51,000 nt of DNA from Glandiceps talaboti. Its lineage: Eukaryota; Hemichordata; Enteropneusta; Spengelidae. This document shows positions 1 through 25,559 of this stretch, piece by piece (the stretch's first letter is position 1; every line of letters starts with the position of its first letter). The notes under the pieces were generated by a model. That model saw nothing but the letters and a program-made list of their open reading frames with translations, did not search any database and had not been told where the DNA came from. The stretch spans positions 11,356,961-11,407,960 of the forward strand of contig NC_135561.1 of NCBI RefSeq assembly GCF_964340395.1, given 5' to 3'. The translations under genes and the position numbers were made by a program.

Positions 1-13960
<13,960 letters not shown>

Positions 13961-14328
13961 CTCAATGTTGACAATACTTCCACATCTGTACATCCTTAGA
14001 AAGGCAGTGTAAGTTTTTTCCCAGTGTTGGGAGGACTTTGTCCGCGTTGCCATAAAAATGATGCCTTGCTGTAGACAATAGTTTATATTCCAGCATCCAC
14101 TCTGTCCAACTACAAACTTATCCACCACACAGGGTTTTTACCCCGACAAGAGTCATATGTTCCCACCTCTGAATTCCTTAAGATAGTTTTGTCAAAATAA
14201 CATAACAATATACTCTGTTGTTATGCAAAGTCAATCGGACTCTACCATTATTTTCATGGGTGGAGCAAAACTTTAACAGAAGGTTCAAGGCATATAGAAG
14301 AAGTTACCACCTCAAACGTTGATACCAC

Positions 14329-14334
14329 AATAAA
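14329..14334 (+). promoter_or_regulatory. Candidate polyadenylation signal AATAAA (proximal)
   Basis: This is the first canonical AATAAA after the TRAPPC9 stop codon, 369 nt downstream, followed by a T-rich stretch. It is a good candidate for the main cleavage site. Confidence 0.5.
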
Positions 14335-15891
14335 ATTCACTTTTTCCTCATTTTACGCTTATGAGAAAAGTACTGAAAACAACACTTTATGTAAACATTT
14401 TTGTCATGGTAGTTTATTCAAATAGGGTATGCCCATATTGAGGGTTCATTGATAGATACCACCACCGGCGCTGTTCATGATAGTTTAATATGAAGTGGTG
14501 TACTTGTTCAGGGTTGATAAATGTATGCTACCATGAGAGGGCGCTATTTATCAGAAAATAATCTTTCATTGCCAAGAGGTATGCCAAAGTGCACACCGGC
14601 AAAGTACATCCAAAAAATTTGAAAGAACGAATTGTTTCTGTTGTCACCGTGAATAAGGTAATCACAAGTACATAATCTTGGTGGCATCCATGTCTTCTGT
14701 GTGAGTTTAGGATTGTCATTTTGACTCTCCAGACGATGGAGAATAAACTGTAGAGGGTACAGATTACTGAACATAATTCTGATAATAGGTAATATCCGTA
14801 GACCAATAACTTTAGTAAGGTGCCAGAATTCACACACTTCATTCTGTTTAATGGCATGATCATTGGTTGATCCACCCAGAAAGCTTTCTTGTCCTTAGTT
14901 ACTCAAAGGATAGGGTGTCGTATGTCAAGGGGTGACGTTCCACGCCATTCAAGACAGTGCTTTCAGTACAAGTCCAAGAACAACAATGTGCAATTAATTT
15001 TTATATCAAAGCTAGTTAGAAATCTTCTCCTGAGATGCATACCTTAGTTTTGTGCTATGTTAATTCCCAGAATACATCATCCAATATGGCTGCCATATCC
15101 AAAATGGCTGCCATCTATCTTGTAGGTATTTTTGTATGCAGCTTCTCTTATGGTACATTTTTTTTTCATGGGATTATCGTGCAAAGGCAAATGCAAGTCT
15201 TACAAGAACTTTTTAAGATTTACAAATTCATATTTTTGTTCCTGTTTAGTAATTTTCTGAGCTTGTATAGAAACTACCTCTGTCACATATTGTTCCGGGG
15301 AATTTATCATGTTGGAGATCAAATGGGTTTGTTGTTTTGTGACAAATTTTAACCACAAAACCAACAGTTTCTGTGAATTCCCTCGTATGATTAAGAGAAT
15401 TGACCTGGGCTCTTTAGACATTATTTCAAAATTATCAGTCGAAAATACAAATTAGATCATCAGAATGCAAATTGGTTCATCAAAATGCAAATTACATTGT
15501 ACAATTTTCAGTCATGAAATATTTCTCTTTGAGCCATGCTTGCCAATCTTCTGTTCATGAATATTCAATAATATATTATATGTATAATAATGCTCATTCA
15601 GGGCCATGGCTAATGAATGTCATGTGATCATTCATTAACCAATGAAATTTAGGTATTTTATTTGTAGGACAGCAATAGGAACATACCAAATGTTTATGGA
15701 AATAGGGATGATAGGTATGTAGAGATGTACAAAGTACATTTAATGTTTCTTATGCCATATAGTAAACACCCCTGCACCTTATTTTGGTGGGGAATGCGTG
15801 CAAATTATTCTAAGCAAAATGTTTATGTTACAATTTTTTGAACTCACAAGGAGTATGAATTATATATAAGTATTGTAAATTTTTTGATTTC

Positions 15892-15897
15892 AATAAA
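15892..15897 (+). promoter_or_regulatory. Candidate distal polyadenylation signal AATAAA
   Basis: AATAAA lies after a TA- and T-rich stretch, with a second one at 16067-16072. Either could end a longer TRAPPC9 3' UTR isoform. Confidence 0.3.
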
Positions 15898-16185
15898 CTT
15901 GACCCATTTTATTGTGATTCAAGTTCGCAGCTGTATATACAAGCCAAAAAAAGTATACTGTATTTCAATCTCAATCCTTACTTGTAATGTCTGTTCTTTG
16001 GTGTAACTTTTAAATTGTGCTCCAAAACGGGAAAATATTCTTTCAAAGTTTTTCCTGCAAGCTGTCAATAAATTTCACTAGTGAACAAATTAGTACACAA
16101 TGTCGCGAGTTTTGTTTGTATAAGATGAAATGAAGATTGTTTGTTTTTTCTGATCTTTTAATTGTTTATCATGATGATGCCTCTC

Positions 16186-16269
16186 TCACCCACTCTCTCT
16201 TCTTCCCCTCTCTCTGTCTCTGTCTGTCTGTGTCTGTCTGTCTGACTGTCTCTCTGTCTGTCTCTCTTG

Positions 16270-16347
<78 letters not shown>

Positions 16348-16352
16348 CTCTC
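16186..16352. repeat. (CT)n/(CTGT)n pyrimidine tract
   Basis: Almost all pyrimidine on the + strand, with a long (CT)n section after 16266 broken only by a few CG. It marks the start of the gene-poor half. Confidence 0.95.
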
Positions 16353-16524
16353 TACATAATGATATTTAAAATATGGACTTTTATTATATGGTTGAATAAA
16401 AGCAAGCATATCTAACAGTGAAGTAAGCCCTCTGTCGGCAGAAAGTGTTAGAATGTTCTTTTCATCCTGGCCTATGAAGACTGTTGGAAAGAGTGTTCTC
16501 TGGTCGTTACACCACTTTTTCCTA

Positions 16525-16660
16525 AAAAGCTAAAGTTCCTTGGTTGCCCATGTAATTGAGGAATTAAGTATAAAGGGCTGTTGTACTGCTATAGATCAGT
16601 ATCAAGTGCAATATTTGTAAAGCGCTGTGTGCGAGAAATCTAAAACTGACAATATTATTA
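16525..16660 (+). mobile_element. SINE 3'-part fragment
   Basis: The blocks AGTTCCTTGG, AATTGAGGAA, TATAAAGGGC, TGCTATAGATCAGT and GTAAAGCGCTGTG correspond in order to the middle and end of the SINE at 1331. It ends at the trinucleotide array, as SINE tails often do. Confidence 0.5.
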
Positions 16661-16682
16661 CCACCACCACCACCACCACCGC

Positions 16683-16713
<31 letters not shown>

Positions 16714-16714
16714 G

Positions 16715-16755
<41 letters not shown>
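16661..16755. repeat. Adjacent (ACC)n, (TTG)n and (GTC)n triplet arrays
   Basis: (ACC)6 at about 16661-16680, (TTG)n at 16683-16714 and (GTC)13 at 16717-16755. The last is a CpG-dense island of repeats in an AT-rich setting. Homopolymeric V, D or T frames here are artefacts. Confidence 0.95.
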
Positions 16756-16839
16756 TTGGGAAGGCGGCAATGGGTTAAGGGTAGCATTACAAATGTCAAG
16801 TTCGTCCAGGGAAGCGTTGACGTCGACAGCGAAAACTAG

Positions 16840-17580
16840 TAGGCCATCGCGAACCTCAAACTAGTACACTGTATACGGACGTTTACCCTAAACTGCTCTT
16901 TCCCATATTAACGCCACCAACTCATCAGAAGGTAGAAAAACTAGACTATTTAATACAAGGTCATGCCTCAGTGAAACGTTGAGCTGGTTGTAATGCAGAT
17001 AGATTTTGTGAATTCTTTAATCTCCACATATTACCACTAAGTAGGAAATCTTGTCAGTGAAGACCAAAGTACTATTTAGCATAATCTCCCAGATTCACCG
17101 GTTTTTCGTAAGTGAGAAGGGTTGAACTCTTCGATATAAATCTCTTTATTGTATTCGCTAATATTCATTTAGGTTTGAAGGTTATCAACGTTTACTCTTC
17201 GCACATTTACTCAAAATGTCGACGCTGTAAAACTACTTTTAAAGTGGCCATATGGATGAGGATTGGATATTCATTTAGCAGTTTTAGTTCATGAAACAAT
17301 TTTATCATGGCTTCCTACTTGAAAAATGAATGTATGATAATTGACAAAGTCTATGTGTTTGTAACTCAATAAATTGCAAAATGCTAAAATAAAAAAGTTT
17401 GTTATTGTACGTACAACAACAATTACACATTTATAAGTCTTATGCAATTTATTGAGTTACAGACAAGGTCCACGGAGTCTACAGGCAAGTCAGAGAGGGG
17501 TTGGGGCTAAGAGTTGAGCAAATGAAAGATCGAGACGGTCGTGTGATTTTGCAAGTTTCTTCTCTTGTTATGAAGTAGCG
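16840..17580. other. Unassigned AT-rich intergenic stretch
   Basis: No exon, RNA gene or repeat is recognised. An inverted pair around 17365 (TAACTCAATAAATTGCA) and 17443 (GCAATTTATTGAGTTACA) flanks about 60 bp and could form a hairpin. Confidence 0.4.
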
Positions 17581-17582
17581 TA

Positions 17583-17860
<278 letters not shown>

Positions 17861-18359
17861 AGAGGGAGCGAGGATAGGAGAGGGAGAGGAAGAGGAAGAG
17901 AAAATGAAATAACAGTTTAATCTTTAAATACGTTGCTTGTCTCTAAATCACGAAGTTTTAACGATCACGATCGAGGACAGATGGAGCAGTAGCGAAAGAA
18001 AGTTATCGACAGAAAGAAACAGACAGACAGACAGACAGGAAAAAAAGTACAGGGAAAATGCATTGACCGAATAAGTGCTGTCATATTATGTACTATGATT
18101 AACCTTTGTGTCAACATCGTGTTCGAATACTTTGCAATGATTACGTTTAATACTCTGAATCAACTGCTTGCTAATAGAGCACTCATACAAATTTGGAGTA
18201 AAGCGATTGAAAACCACTGAGTGTGTTAAGATTAAATCTCATTCATCAGACAAAACAATTTTTAAACGATTATCTCAGGAAATTGATTTCAAGAAAGTCT
18301 GTAAAATTCGTTTCAGAATGATCATATCACACAAAATCATTTCTTTGTGATAATTGAAG

Positions 18360-18360
<1 letters not shown>

Positions 18361-18390
<30 letters not shown>

Positions 18391-18418
18391 TGTATGTATG
18401 TATGTATGTATGTATGTA

Positions 18419-18455
<37 letters not shown>

Positions 18456-18510
18456 ATGTATGCATTTATATATTTATGTATGTATGTATGTATGTATGTA
18501 TGTATGTATG
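18361..18510. repeat. (TGTA)n with (TG)n centre
   Basis: (TATG)n at 18361-18420, (TG)n to about 18438, (TGTA)n again, then a short break (ATTTATATATTTATG) and a final run to 18510. Confidence 0.95.
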
Positions 18511-18599
18511 TCTTCCTCGGCTCTCATATTCTGTTTTGCTCATTTGGGGCGAGATCAATAGTTCAATGTAGGGAAAAGAATTATTTTACTTAGGCCTCA

Positions 18600-20700
18600 G
18601 TAACCCCCCCCCCCCCCTCCCCCATCCCCCAACTTATTATTGGTCACCTACTCAGTATATAGTAGTATGTATATATCATAGTGCTATGAATACAAAGACA
18701 GTATGTAGTCCGGAAAAATAACTCTTCTTTGGACACTTGAATGTATTTTAGTGCGGCCATGCATTTACTATTTTTTATAGCGCAAATCTTTCCATTTATT
18801 GATTTGAGATTATTTTTTTAGAAATATTATTATTTTATTTTAGAATATATCTAAACAGATTCCATTCAAAGCAACACTGGTTTTGTGGGATGAGAATTAA
18901 AATGGTTCAACACCCCGCCCTCACCCCAAACTAAAAGAATTTAGGTTTTTTTTTTATCCTACATAGTACATAGAGCTATTGCTTTCGCCCCTTACACGTC
19001 ACATAGATTGAACGAGCTTCAAGCAATCAACGTACATTTAGATCTAAGAATAGGACATCGTTACTGGTCTATTTATCACTAGATTGAACCACAGTACCGG
19101 TTTTAGTTGACTTTTATCTCTACATAGACAATTATTTCCGCTGTGACATTTAACAATCGCAGATAATAAACCTGTAATGATGCTTTGCGTATATATATAT
19201 ATATCTACAGTCTTATTACTAACTTTAAACAAATAACGATATCAGAGAGTCAGTGTTCATGTCGTACATTTACTGCAAAACAAACCCCCACACAATTGCT
19301 TTAGAAAATCTTTCTCAATTGTTGCAGGTGATTCATGGAACGTCACGTGATCCCGATGACTTTCGATCGAAGGCAGCTCTATTTTGACAGAGTCATATTA
19401 TTTCCAAGAACTCCGGGGCGGGTTAAGGTCAGATTACAGAAGTAATTTTCTCATGTTAATGAAATTAACCTGACTGAAAATTGCATTTATTATGTATGGG
19501 TATGGACTTCTAGATCTGTTCAAACGCACCTGGTCAATGATCAAATGCGCTTGGATGTTATTACTATCACCTTGGAAATGAAGTATATAAAATATTCTTC
19601 TTTCGCCAAGTAGAATGCCCAATCAGTTTGGAGAGCAATACATACATAAAAAAATGAAAGAAGACGGGTATGTTATTACATTATTCATTTACATTACGGT
19701 CAGTTTCACCAAAAGGATAATCCTTTTGTAGCACACAGAGAAAGTGCTTTACTTAAATGTTACTCGTTGGAAATATATTTTCTCGCCAAATAATATCCAA
19801 AGAAATTAAAGGCCAAACGATTATAGACTTTTCCCCCTTAAATAAAAAGGCGGGGCGTTATTTCAATTGGCTCGAAAACTCTTGGTTGGGTCACGTGGTT
19901 GGGATCACAAATAATTCCAAACCAGTTCGATCATACAGACCAGCTGTAATCAAACTCTCAGGTACTTCGAACAAGTAACATTAATCACGTGATTCGACTT
20001 ATCGGCTAAACTGATGACTGCACTGTGACTGCTACAAATCAAATGACGAAATGTACATCAAAAACATCATGTTCATTTCATCAACACATTGTCGGGGGAA
20101 AGCCTACCTTTGTCATGCCGGGCAATGTTAATAAAATGGCCACTTCCGCCTGTTAAAAGCTCCGAATACACTACACCGGAAATCATAAAAGACAGCTTTT
20201 CAATACGTTTTTGTCGTTATTATCCCATACTTTGTTTTCGGTGCCTTTGAAGAAATGATTTTATAGAGTACGTGTATTTAGTGTATTGTATAGAATTATG
20301 TCAATTGCACCATTCGCAGTCAATTTAACGACACATGTTCTTTTTTGAATCGTCATTGCAAACAAAATTTCACCGTCGTGAAAACCATTATCTATTGATA
20401 ATTTGAAACACTTTCATTAATGCATTCAGAGGTCGAGTCGGGAGTTTTGAAACTGTACATGATTTTGAGTCTATTCGACGGGATGCATGTATGTATATTT
20501 CCGTTTAAAATAATGAAGAAAGTTAGACTTTCTGTACGTATTCTTACTGAATGAACAAAGACAGCCGGAAAGTGTAATATACATTAGCTAAATATTGACA
20601 TATTGCCATGGATACATCGTGATCAATCATATTCAAGGTCGATTAGTTCACTACCATGTAAGCACAAGCGAACTGGGTGTTGTACTTTATTTAATTTGGT
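18600..20700. other. Unassigned intergenic stretch with an E-box cluster
   Basis: No coding exon is recognised. Visible items are a C run (18604-18617), a (TA)n at 19189-19204, CACGTG at 19344, 19892 and 19986, and opposite ETS-type sites ACTTCCGCC (about 20141) and ACACCGGAAAT (about 20172) next to AAAATGGCC (about 20134). Confidence 0.4.
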
Positions 20701-20704
20701 TAAT

Positions 20705-20740
20705 TATTTTTTGTTTGTTTGTTTGTTTGTTTGTTTGGTT
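20705..20740. repeat. (TTTG)n microsatellite
   Basis: GTTT tetranucleotide run immediately upstream of the larger TGTA array. Confidence 0.9.
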
Positions 20741-20771
20741 GGTGATTTGTTAATTTATTAATTAATTTACT

Positions 20772-20914
20772 TATGTATGTATGTATGTATGTATGTATGT
20801 ATGTATGTATGTATGTATGTATGTATGTATGTATGTATGTATGTGTGTGTGTGTGTTGTATGTATGTATGTATGTATGTATGTATGTATGTATGTATGTA
20901 TGTATGTATGTATG

Positions 20915-20946
<32 letters not shown>

Positions 20947-21090
20947 TGTATGTATGTATGTATGTATGTATGTCTGTCTGTCTGTTTGTGTATGCGTTCA
21001 TGATCGTCTGTCTATCTTTTCAAATTTGTTTATTCATCTGTCTATCCATCCATCCATCCATCCATCCATCCATCCATCCATCCATCCTTC
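20772..21090. repeat. (TGTA)n then (ATCC)n arrays
   Basis: (TATG)n from 20772 to about 20972 with a short (TG)n break at 20842-20856, then (CTGT)n, and a separate (CATC)n run at 21044-21087. Confidence 0.95.
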
Positions 21091-21099
21091 CAACATTCA

Positions 21100-22440
21100 T
21101 TAATTCATTTAGCCATTTATTATTTTCTTAATTTTATTCTATTTAAGGATTGTCTTCACGTTTTGGTCCGATTTGACACATACAGCGACGAATACAATTC
21201 TACAACACCTTTGAACTATCAATATTACCAAAAGAGTGACATACATGTACACAGTATAAAAAAGTAGCTTCACATTTGACCTTCCATGGCTAGGATTATG
21301 CTTAAACAGGGTCGTTTCATGTTTGCCAAAGATTTGAAAGGGCGCCATCATACGAGAAAAAACGGCAAAACAATCGTGTTCACGTGAAAGCAGCTGCAAT
21401 ATGTTGACGACATCGGTTTGTACTCAAGTTAGAGTTCGCTACATCTGTCTTTTTATCTTTTTTGAAAAATACATTGTAAGATAATTAGTGACGGGCCATC
21501 CGCCGCATCCTGACAAGTGCTACTGATTTTCAAAGGGATAGGGTGCCACAGCTGTGCTATTGTTCGATTATGTCACCGTTATAATGGATGAGTTTGAAAC
21601 TAAAGCTGCAAGTGCCAACGATTCTCATCTTGTCTATATATTAACATTTGAAGGCAATGTATATCTATGAAGTGAGTTGATTTACATGTTGAGTGGATGT
21701 ACTCAAGGTAAACTAAAAACAAGCGTGAAAGCCTAACTAATACATCTCTGAAAGACAATGTTTCGAAAGGAAAGATGAACATGGCCGGGAGAAGAGGGGG
21801 AGGGGGTTACTCACACAGAACCCCCCCCCGGACACACACATACCTTTTCGACAGATGTAGAATTTTGACTGTTGATTTATGAAGCATTACGTAGAGGTTT
21901 TACCCCCTCTTTGAATGCATCTACCACCTTTGATCCTATATTTTATTTTCGACAATGTAGTTTCCAAGTTGCTGATTTTCAAATTTTTCATATTTTTGAA
22001 TGAATGTAGATACATGTATATGACTCTTAGTTGCTGGCTGAAATGTTGGCTTTTGACCCCAAGTATTTGAATGTTTGTAGCGTCTGTGCTTGGAAACCGA
22101 ATCCGCACACACCTGTACCCATTGCCCAGACAAGTACACCCCGGGGTGATGAACGACAAAAATGGGGCATCTTCATTATTCAAGATGGCAGATTACCAGC
22201 TTGCGTGGCGCGTGATACTTAACTAGCTTGATGCACTTCTTTACCTCAAGTGTCAAATTATGTACAAATTATGTACAGACTACAGAACAAGAAAAAACCC
22301 TGACATCACTTGTGGTCAATCAAATTCAATGTTAAACACTTGTGGTGAACACTTGTGTCAAGTTTCATTTTTGAAGGGTGTAGAATTTTTATGGGATGAA
22401 CTTTTGCTAACTAGTCAAAAATGACTGTGACAGTTATTAG
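21100..22440. other. Unassigned intergenic stretch
   Basis: AT-rich, with G- and C-runs at 21793-21832. No exon or RNA gene is recognised. Open frames of up to about 98 codons (for example minus 21887-22183) have no recognised motif. Confidence 0.35.
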
Positions 22441-22462
22441 TAAATGACAATGGTAAGTACAA

Positions 22463-22650
22463 AAGTCTTTGTGCTTGAAGGGGCACAGTCTGTAACTGTA
22501 TAATTCTTGGTGGTTACTTCTGTACTTAAAGGGACACAGTCTGTAACTGTATAATTCTTGGTGGTTACTTTTGTGCTTAAAGGGACACAGTCTGTAACTG
22601 AATAATTCGTGATGGTTATGCTTGTATTTAAAGGGACACAATCTTATTCT
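22463..22650. repeat. 51-bp minisatellite, about 3.5 units
   Basis: The core AAAGGGACACAGTCTGTAAC starts at 22479, 22529, 22580 and (truncated) 22631. The same core occurs inverted at about 23015-23035 (TTACAGACTGTGGCTTTAA). Confidence 0.9.
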
Positions 22651-22659
22651 ATCAAGGTT

Positions 22660-23210
22660 CTTGGTGTAACAAACCTTACATTATACTTACATAATGCTTT
22701 AACATATTTAATTATATCTAATGACTGGTAAAACGATATCTAGGTACATGTATTCAGATATGTGACATAAGGTTATGACGTAATTTATTAGTTACTAAAT
22801 TATGACATAATTTATTAGTTACTAAATACTTTGTAAAAAATTACCACACCAACAGTCTCGGTTAGAAATTAACCCATTTGAGTATACTCAATCACCTCCG
22901 CCGGTCTATCACGATTTGTTGATCCCAATCTGATCCTAAATATGTTTAGTGTGTTTTATGTATGATATTTTAGTCAAATTAACTTTAGTTCAAAATGTAG
23001 TCTCCCCGAGTCAATTACAGACTGTGGCTTTAACAAGTCGTGGATGAAGATGTTAGTACCCTCACCATTACTATTCACTATATTTGAAACGAAATCATGA
23101 ACAATTCCTTCTTACATTCTTGCATTTATTATTTCTATAAACCATTGTTTCAATATAATGTAATATTTCATTAGTTATTTCTCTCAAGTTTTGTTTACCA
23201 AATATGTCAT
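22660..23210. other. Unassigned AT-rich stretch with inverted minisatellite core
   Basis: A direct repeat ATTATGACATAATTTATTAG / GGTTATGACGTAATTTATTAG is present around 22774-22820. No exon is recognised. Confidence 0.35.
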
Positions 23211-23212
23211 AT

Positions 23213-23665
23213 CGTATCCTATCTTATCGAATAGTGTTGTGTCGTACCGTGTCGTCACATCACATCACATCACATCACATCACATCACATCACATCACAT
23301 CACATCACATCAGATCGGATCAGATCAGCTCTCATCTCATCTCATCTCATGACATGACATGACATGACATGACATGACATGACACGACATGACATGACAT
23401 GACATGACATCACACCACACCACACCGCACAACACCATATCACCATATCACATCACCGTATCATATCACATCATCATATATCGTATCACGTCACGTCACG
23501 TCACGCCACAGCACCTCACACCACACCACACCAGACCAGACCACACCAGACTACACCACACCACACCAGACCAGACCATTCCAGACCACACCACACCACA
23601 CCAGACCATTCCAGACCAGACCAGTGAGACCACACCACACCACACCACACCACACCACATCACAT
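23213..23665. repeat. Pentanucleotide array passing through several related units
   Basis: The sequence runs from TCGTA/TCGTG into (CACAT)n (23257-23310), a (GATCA) section, (CTCAT)n, (GACAT)n (23350-23408), then CATAT/CACGT and finally ACACC/AGACC units to 23665. The 5-bp register is largely kept while the unit sequence drifts. Confidence 0.93.
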
Positions 23666-23699
23666 TACATTACATAACTCCAGATCTCCACACACCATA

Positions 23700-24395
23700 A
23701 CGATACAATATCACATCAAGTCGATTAAATGAAATCTTACCATATACATGTATAGTACAATTCCCACTATAGAATATCAACTCTATATATTTCACTTTAT
23801 TCCATTACATTTCTTACTGATGTCATCTGTTGACGTTAAGTACATCAAACTTACCATCACCTCATAAGTCTTGATTTACCCGACATGAATGGGTTCGTAG
23901 TTGGCTTCCGATGGTTTCGTTCGTCCTGGTTTCTATCAGCTCCATGCCATCTGCTCACTCTTCCTGTCTCTTAAAAACTGTCTCTGCATCTTTCAATTTG
24001 TTTCTGTTGTAATCAAAAGGCTACAGAAAACCGTCACATCCTTTAATAATGCAATATTTAGTAAAGTAGCAACGTTGCTATGAACGGAAAACAGGAACGG
24101 AGCGGAATTCATACCGTATACCGAATGTTTCCCCTTTCGTTTGAAGACAGCTGACAAAACCCTTCAATTTGAGAAGAATGGACCACCCAGCCATGAAAGG
24201 CGAAAAAATGTGATTGTGTGACGCAAAGCAATCTAAAATCTCGCGATCAAGAGCTAGTTTTTTTTACCACCGCTTAGAGACAATCTAACCAGATTTAAAT
24301 GTTTCGTTAAACCTTGTTGTCTTTCAATTTGTGTATTAAAGTCGGTCACAGTACTAACGACGTTGTTCCCACCACTACTGTTAATGAAAACCAGT
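23700..24395. other. Unassigned intergenic stretch
   Basis: No convincing exon or RNA gene is seen. The open frame at 23901-24083 has no recognised motif. Confidence 0.3.
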
Positions 24396-24396
24396 T

Positions 24397-24398
<2 letters not shown>

Positions 24399-24456
<58 letters not shown>
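24399..24456. repeat. (CA)n microsatellite
   Basis: About 29 uninterrupted CA dinucleotides. Confidence 0.97.
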
Positions 24457-24457
<1 letters not shown>

Positions 24458-25029
24458 GTATAAACCATCCATTATTCAACTTTCAATCGTAAACTTTGAC
24501 CGACAAACATCAACTTTAAGAGAGAAAACTGTTCACACAATTACTTTTAGCTGTTGGAGACCACTTGTAATGAGATATAAATACAAAGAACTAAATCCGT
24601 ATGATAAAAATTCACGATATGAAACAATAAACACATATTAAAGGCACAGTATAAATTTTGACCTCTGATTGACCTTTTTAGTACCGCGATAAAATGATTG
24701 AACAAAATTTTCGTTACTTGAAAATTTTTGACACAATTCGACTTTATTTTGGTAAAAATATCAACGAAATACCCCTTTAACTATCATAGATTTATTTTTA
24801 TCAATGTTTCGTTGAAACTTGTCACATAAAGAACGTATATCCACTAGTCACAATGTTTATCATTCTGTACGTCTACCAGTGAAGGAAAAAAAATCATGAT
24901 AATCGAAGTAAAATATTGAACACATAATACTATAGCTAATTCAAGATAATTCTGTAACTTCTTTGCGGTTATTCATATTTCTGACTATCCTTATGTTATC
25001 CCAACTACTGAAGTATGTGTCTAGCAAGT

Positions 25030-25260
25030 CCTGGCAACTTAGAGTCCGGTTTCCCGGCCAGTCACGGTGGTTTTGTGGTGAATGCTGTAGGACTAGCACT
25101 CGGGGAAGGCAATGGATTCGAATGTCACTGGAGACAGAGACGGGGATTTTCTGTGGTCGACCCCAAACCAAGAGTGGGTGTTCTGCAGATTCGATGGTTG
25201 GCTAGCAGTATCACCCAGTCGTGTCTCACTCATAAGTTAGACGAGTGTGACTTTGAGGGA
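25030..25260 (+). repeat. GC-richer block, possible old tRNA-type SINE
   Basis: This block is clearly less AT-rich than its flanks and contains GGATTCGAATGTC (25111-25123), close to a tRNA B box. About 50 bp upstream is a GTGGTTTTGTGGTGAATGC segment that could be a decayed A-box region. An 87-codon open frame also crosses it (25015-25278), without recognised motifs. Either reading is tentative. Confidence 0.25.
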
Positions 25261-25436
25261 ACTCCTGGAATTCTGTAGATATGTGTGTGGTCGTTGTGTC
25301 TATGTGTGTATTCGTCTGGATAAAAGTGTGAATGATCGGAGCAATTCCCAGCGCAATTTAATACATGAAAAATGAAAAATAAATTCCAATATAAATGTGT
25401 CTAGCAACTGATAGAGTTATCACCCAGGAATTCAGG

Positions 25437-25540
<104 letters not shown>

Positions 25541-25559
25541 CGTCATATTAGTTTGAAAT

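Larger units (their letters stand above)
13961..16100 (+). other. Probable TRAPPC9 3' UTR and downstream flank
   Basis: No coding exon is recognised. AATAAA occurs at 14329-14334, 15892-15897 and 16067-16072, so the 3' UTR may be about 0.4 kb or up to about 2.1 kb. A CTCF-like site is at 14531-14548. Two ATGCAAAT octamers are near 15466 and 15485. Two ORF-like frames on the minus strand (14528-14875) overlap each other and show no recognisable family. Confidence 0.5.

Noticed and set aside
14528-14875. Two overlapping minus-strand open frames of 115 and 97 codons in the TRAPPC9 3' flank
   Set aside because: They are in different frames over the same bases, neither shows a known motif, and the AT-rich 3' UTR easily gives such frames.
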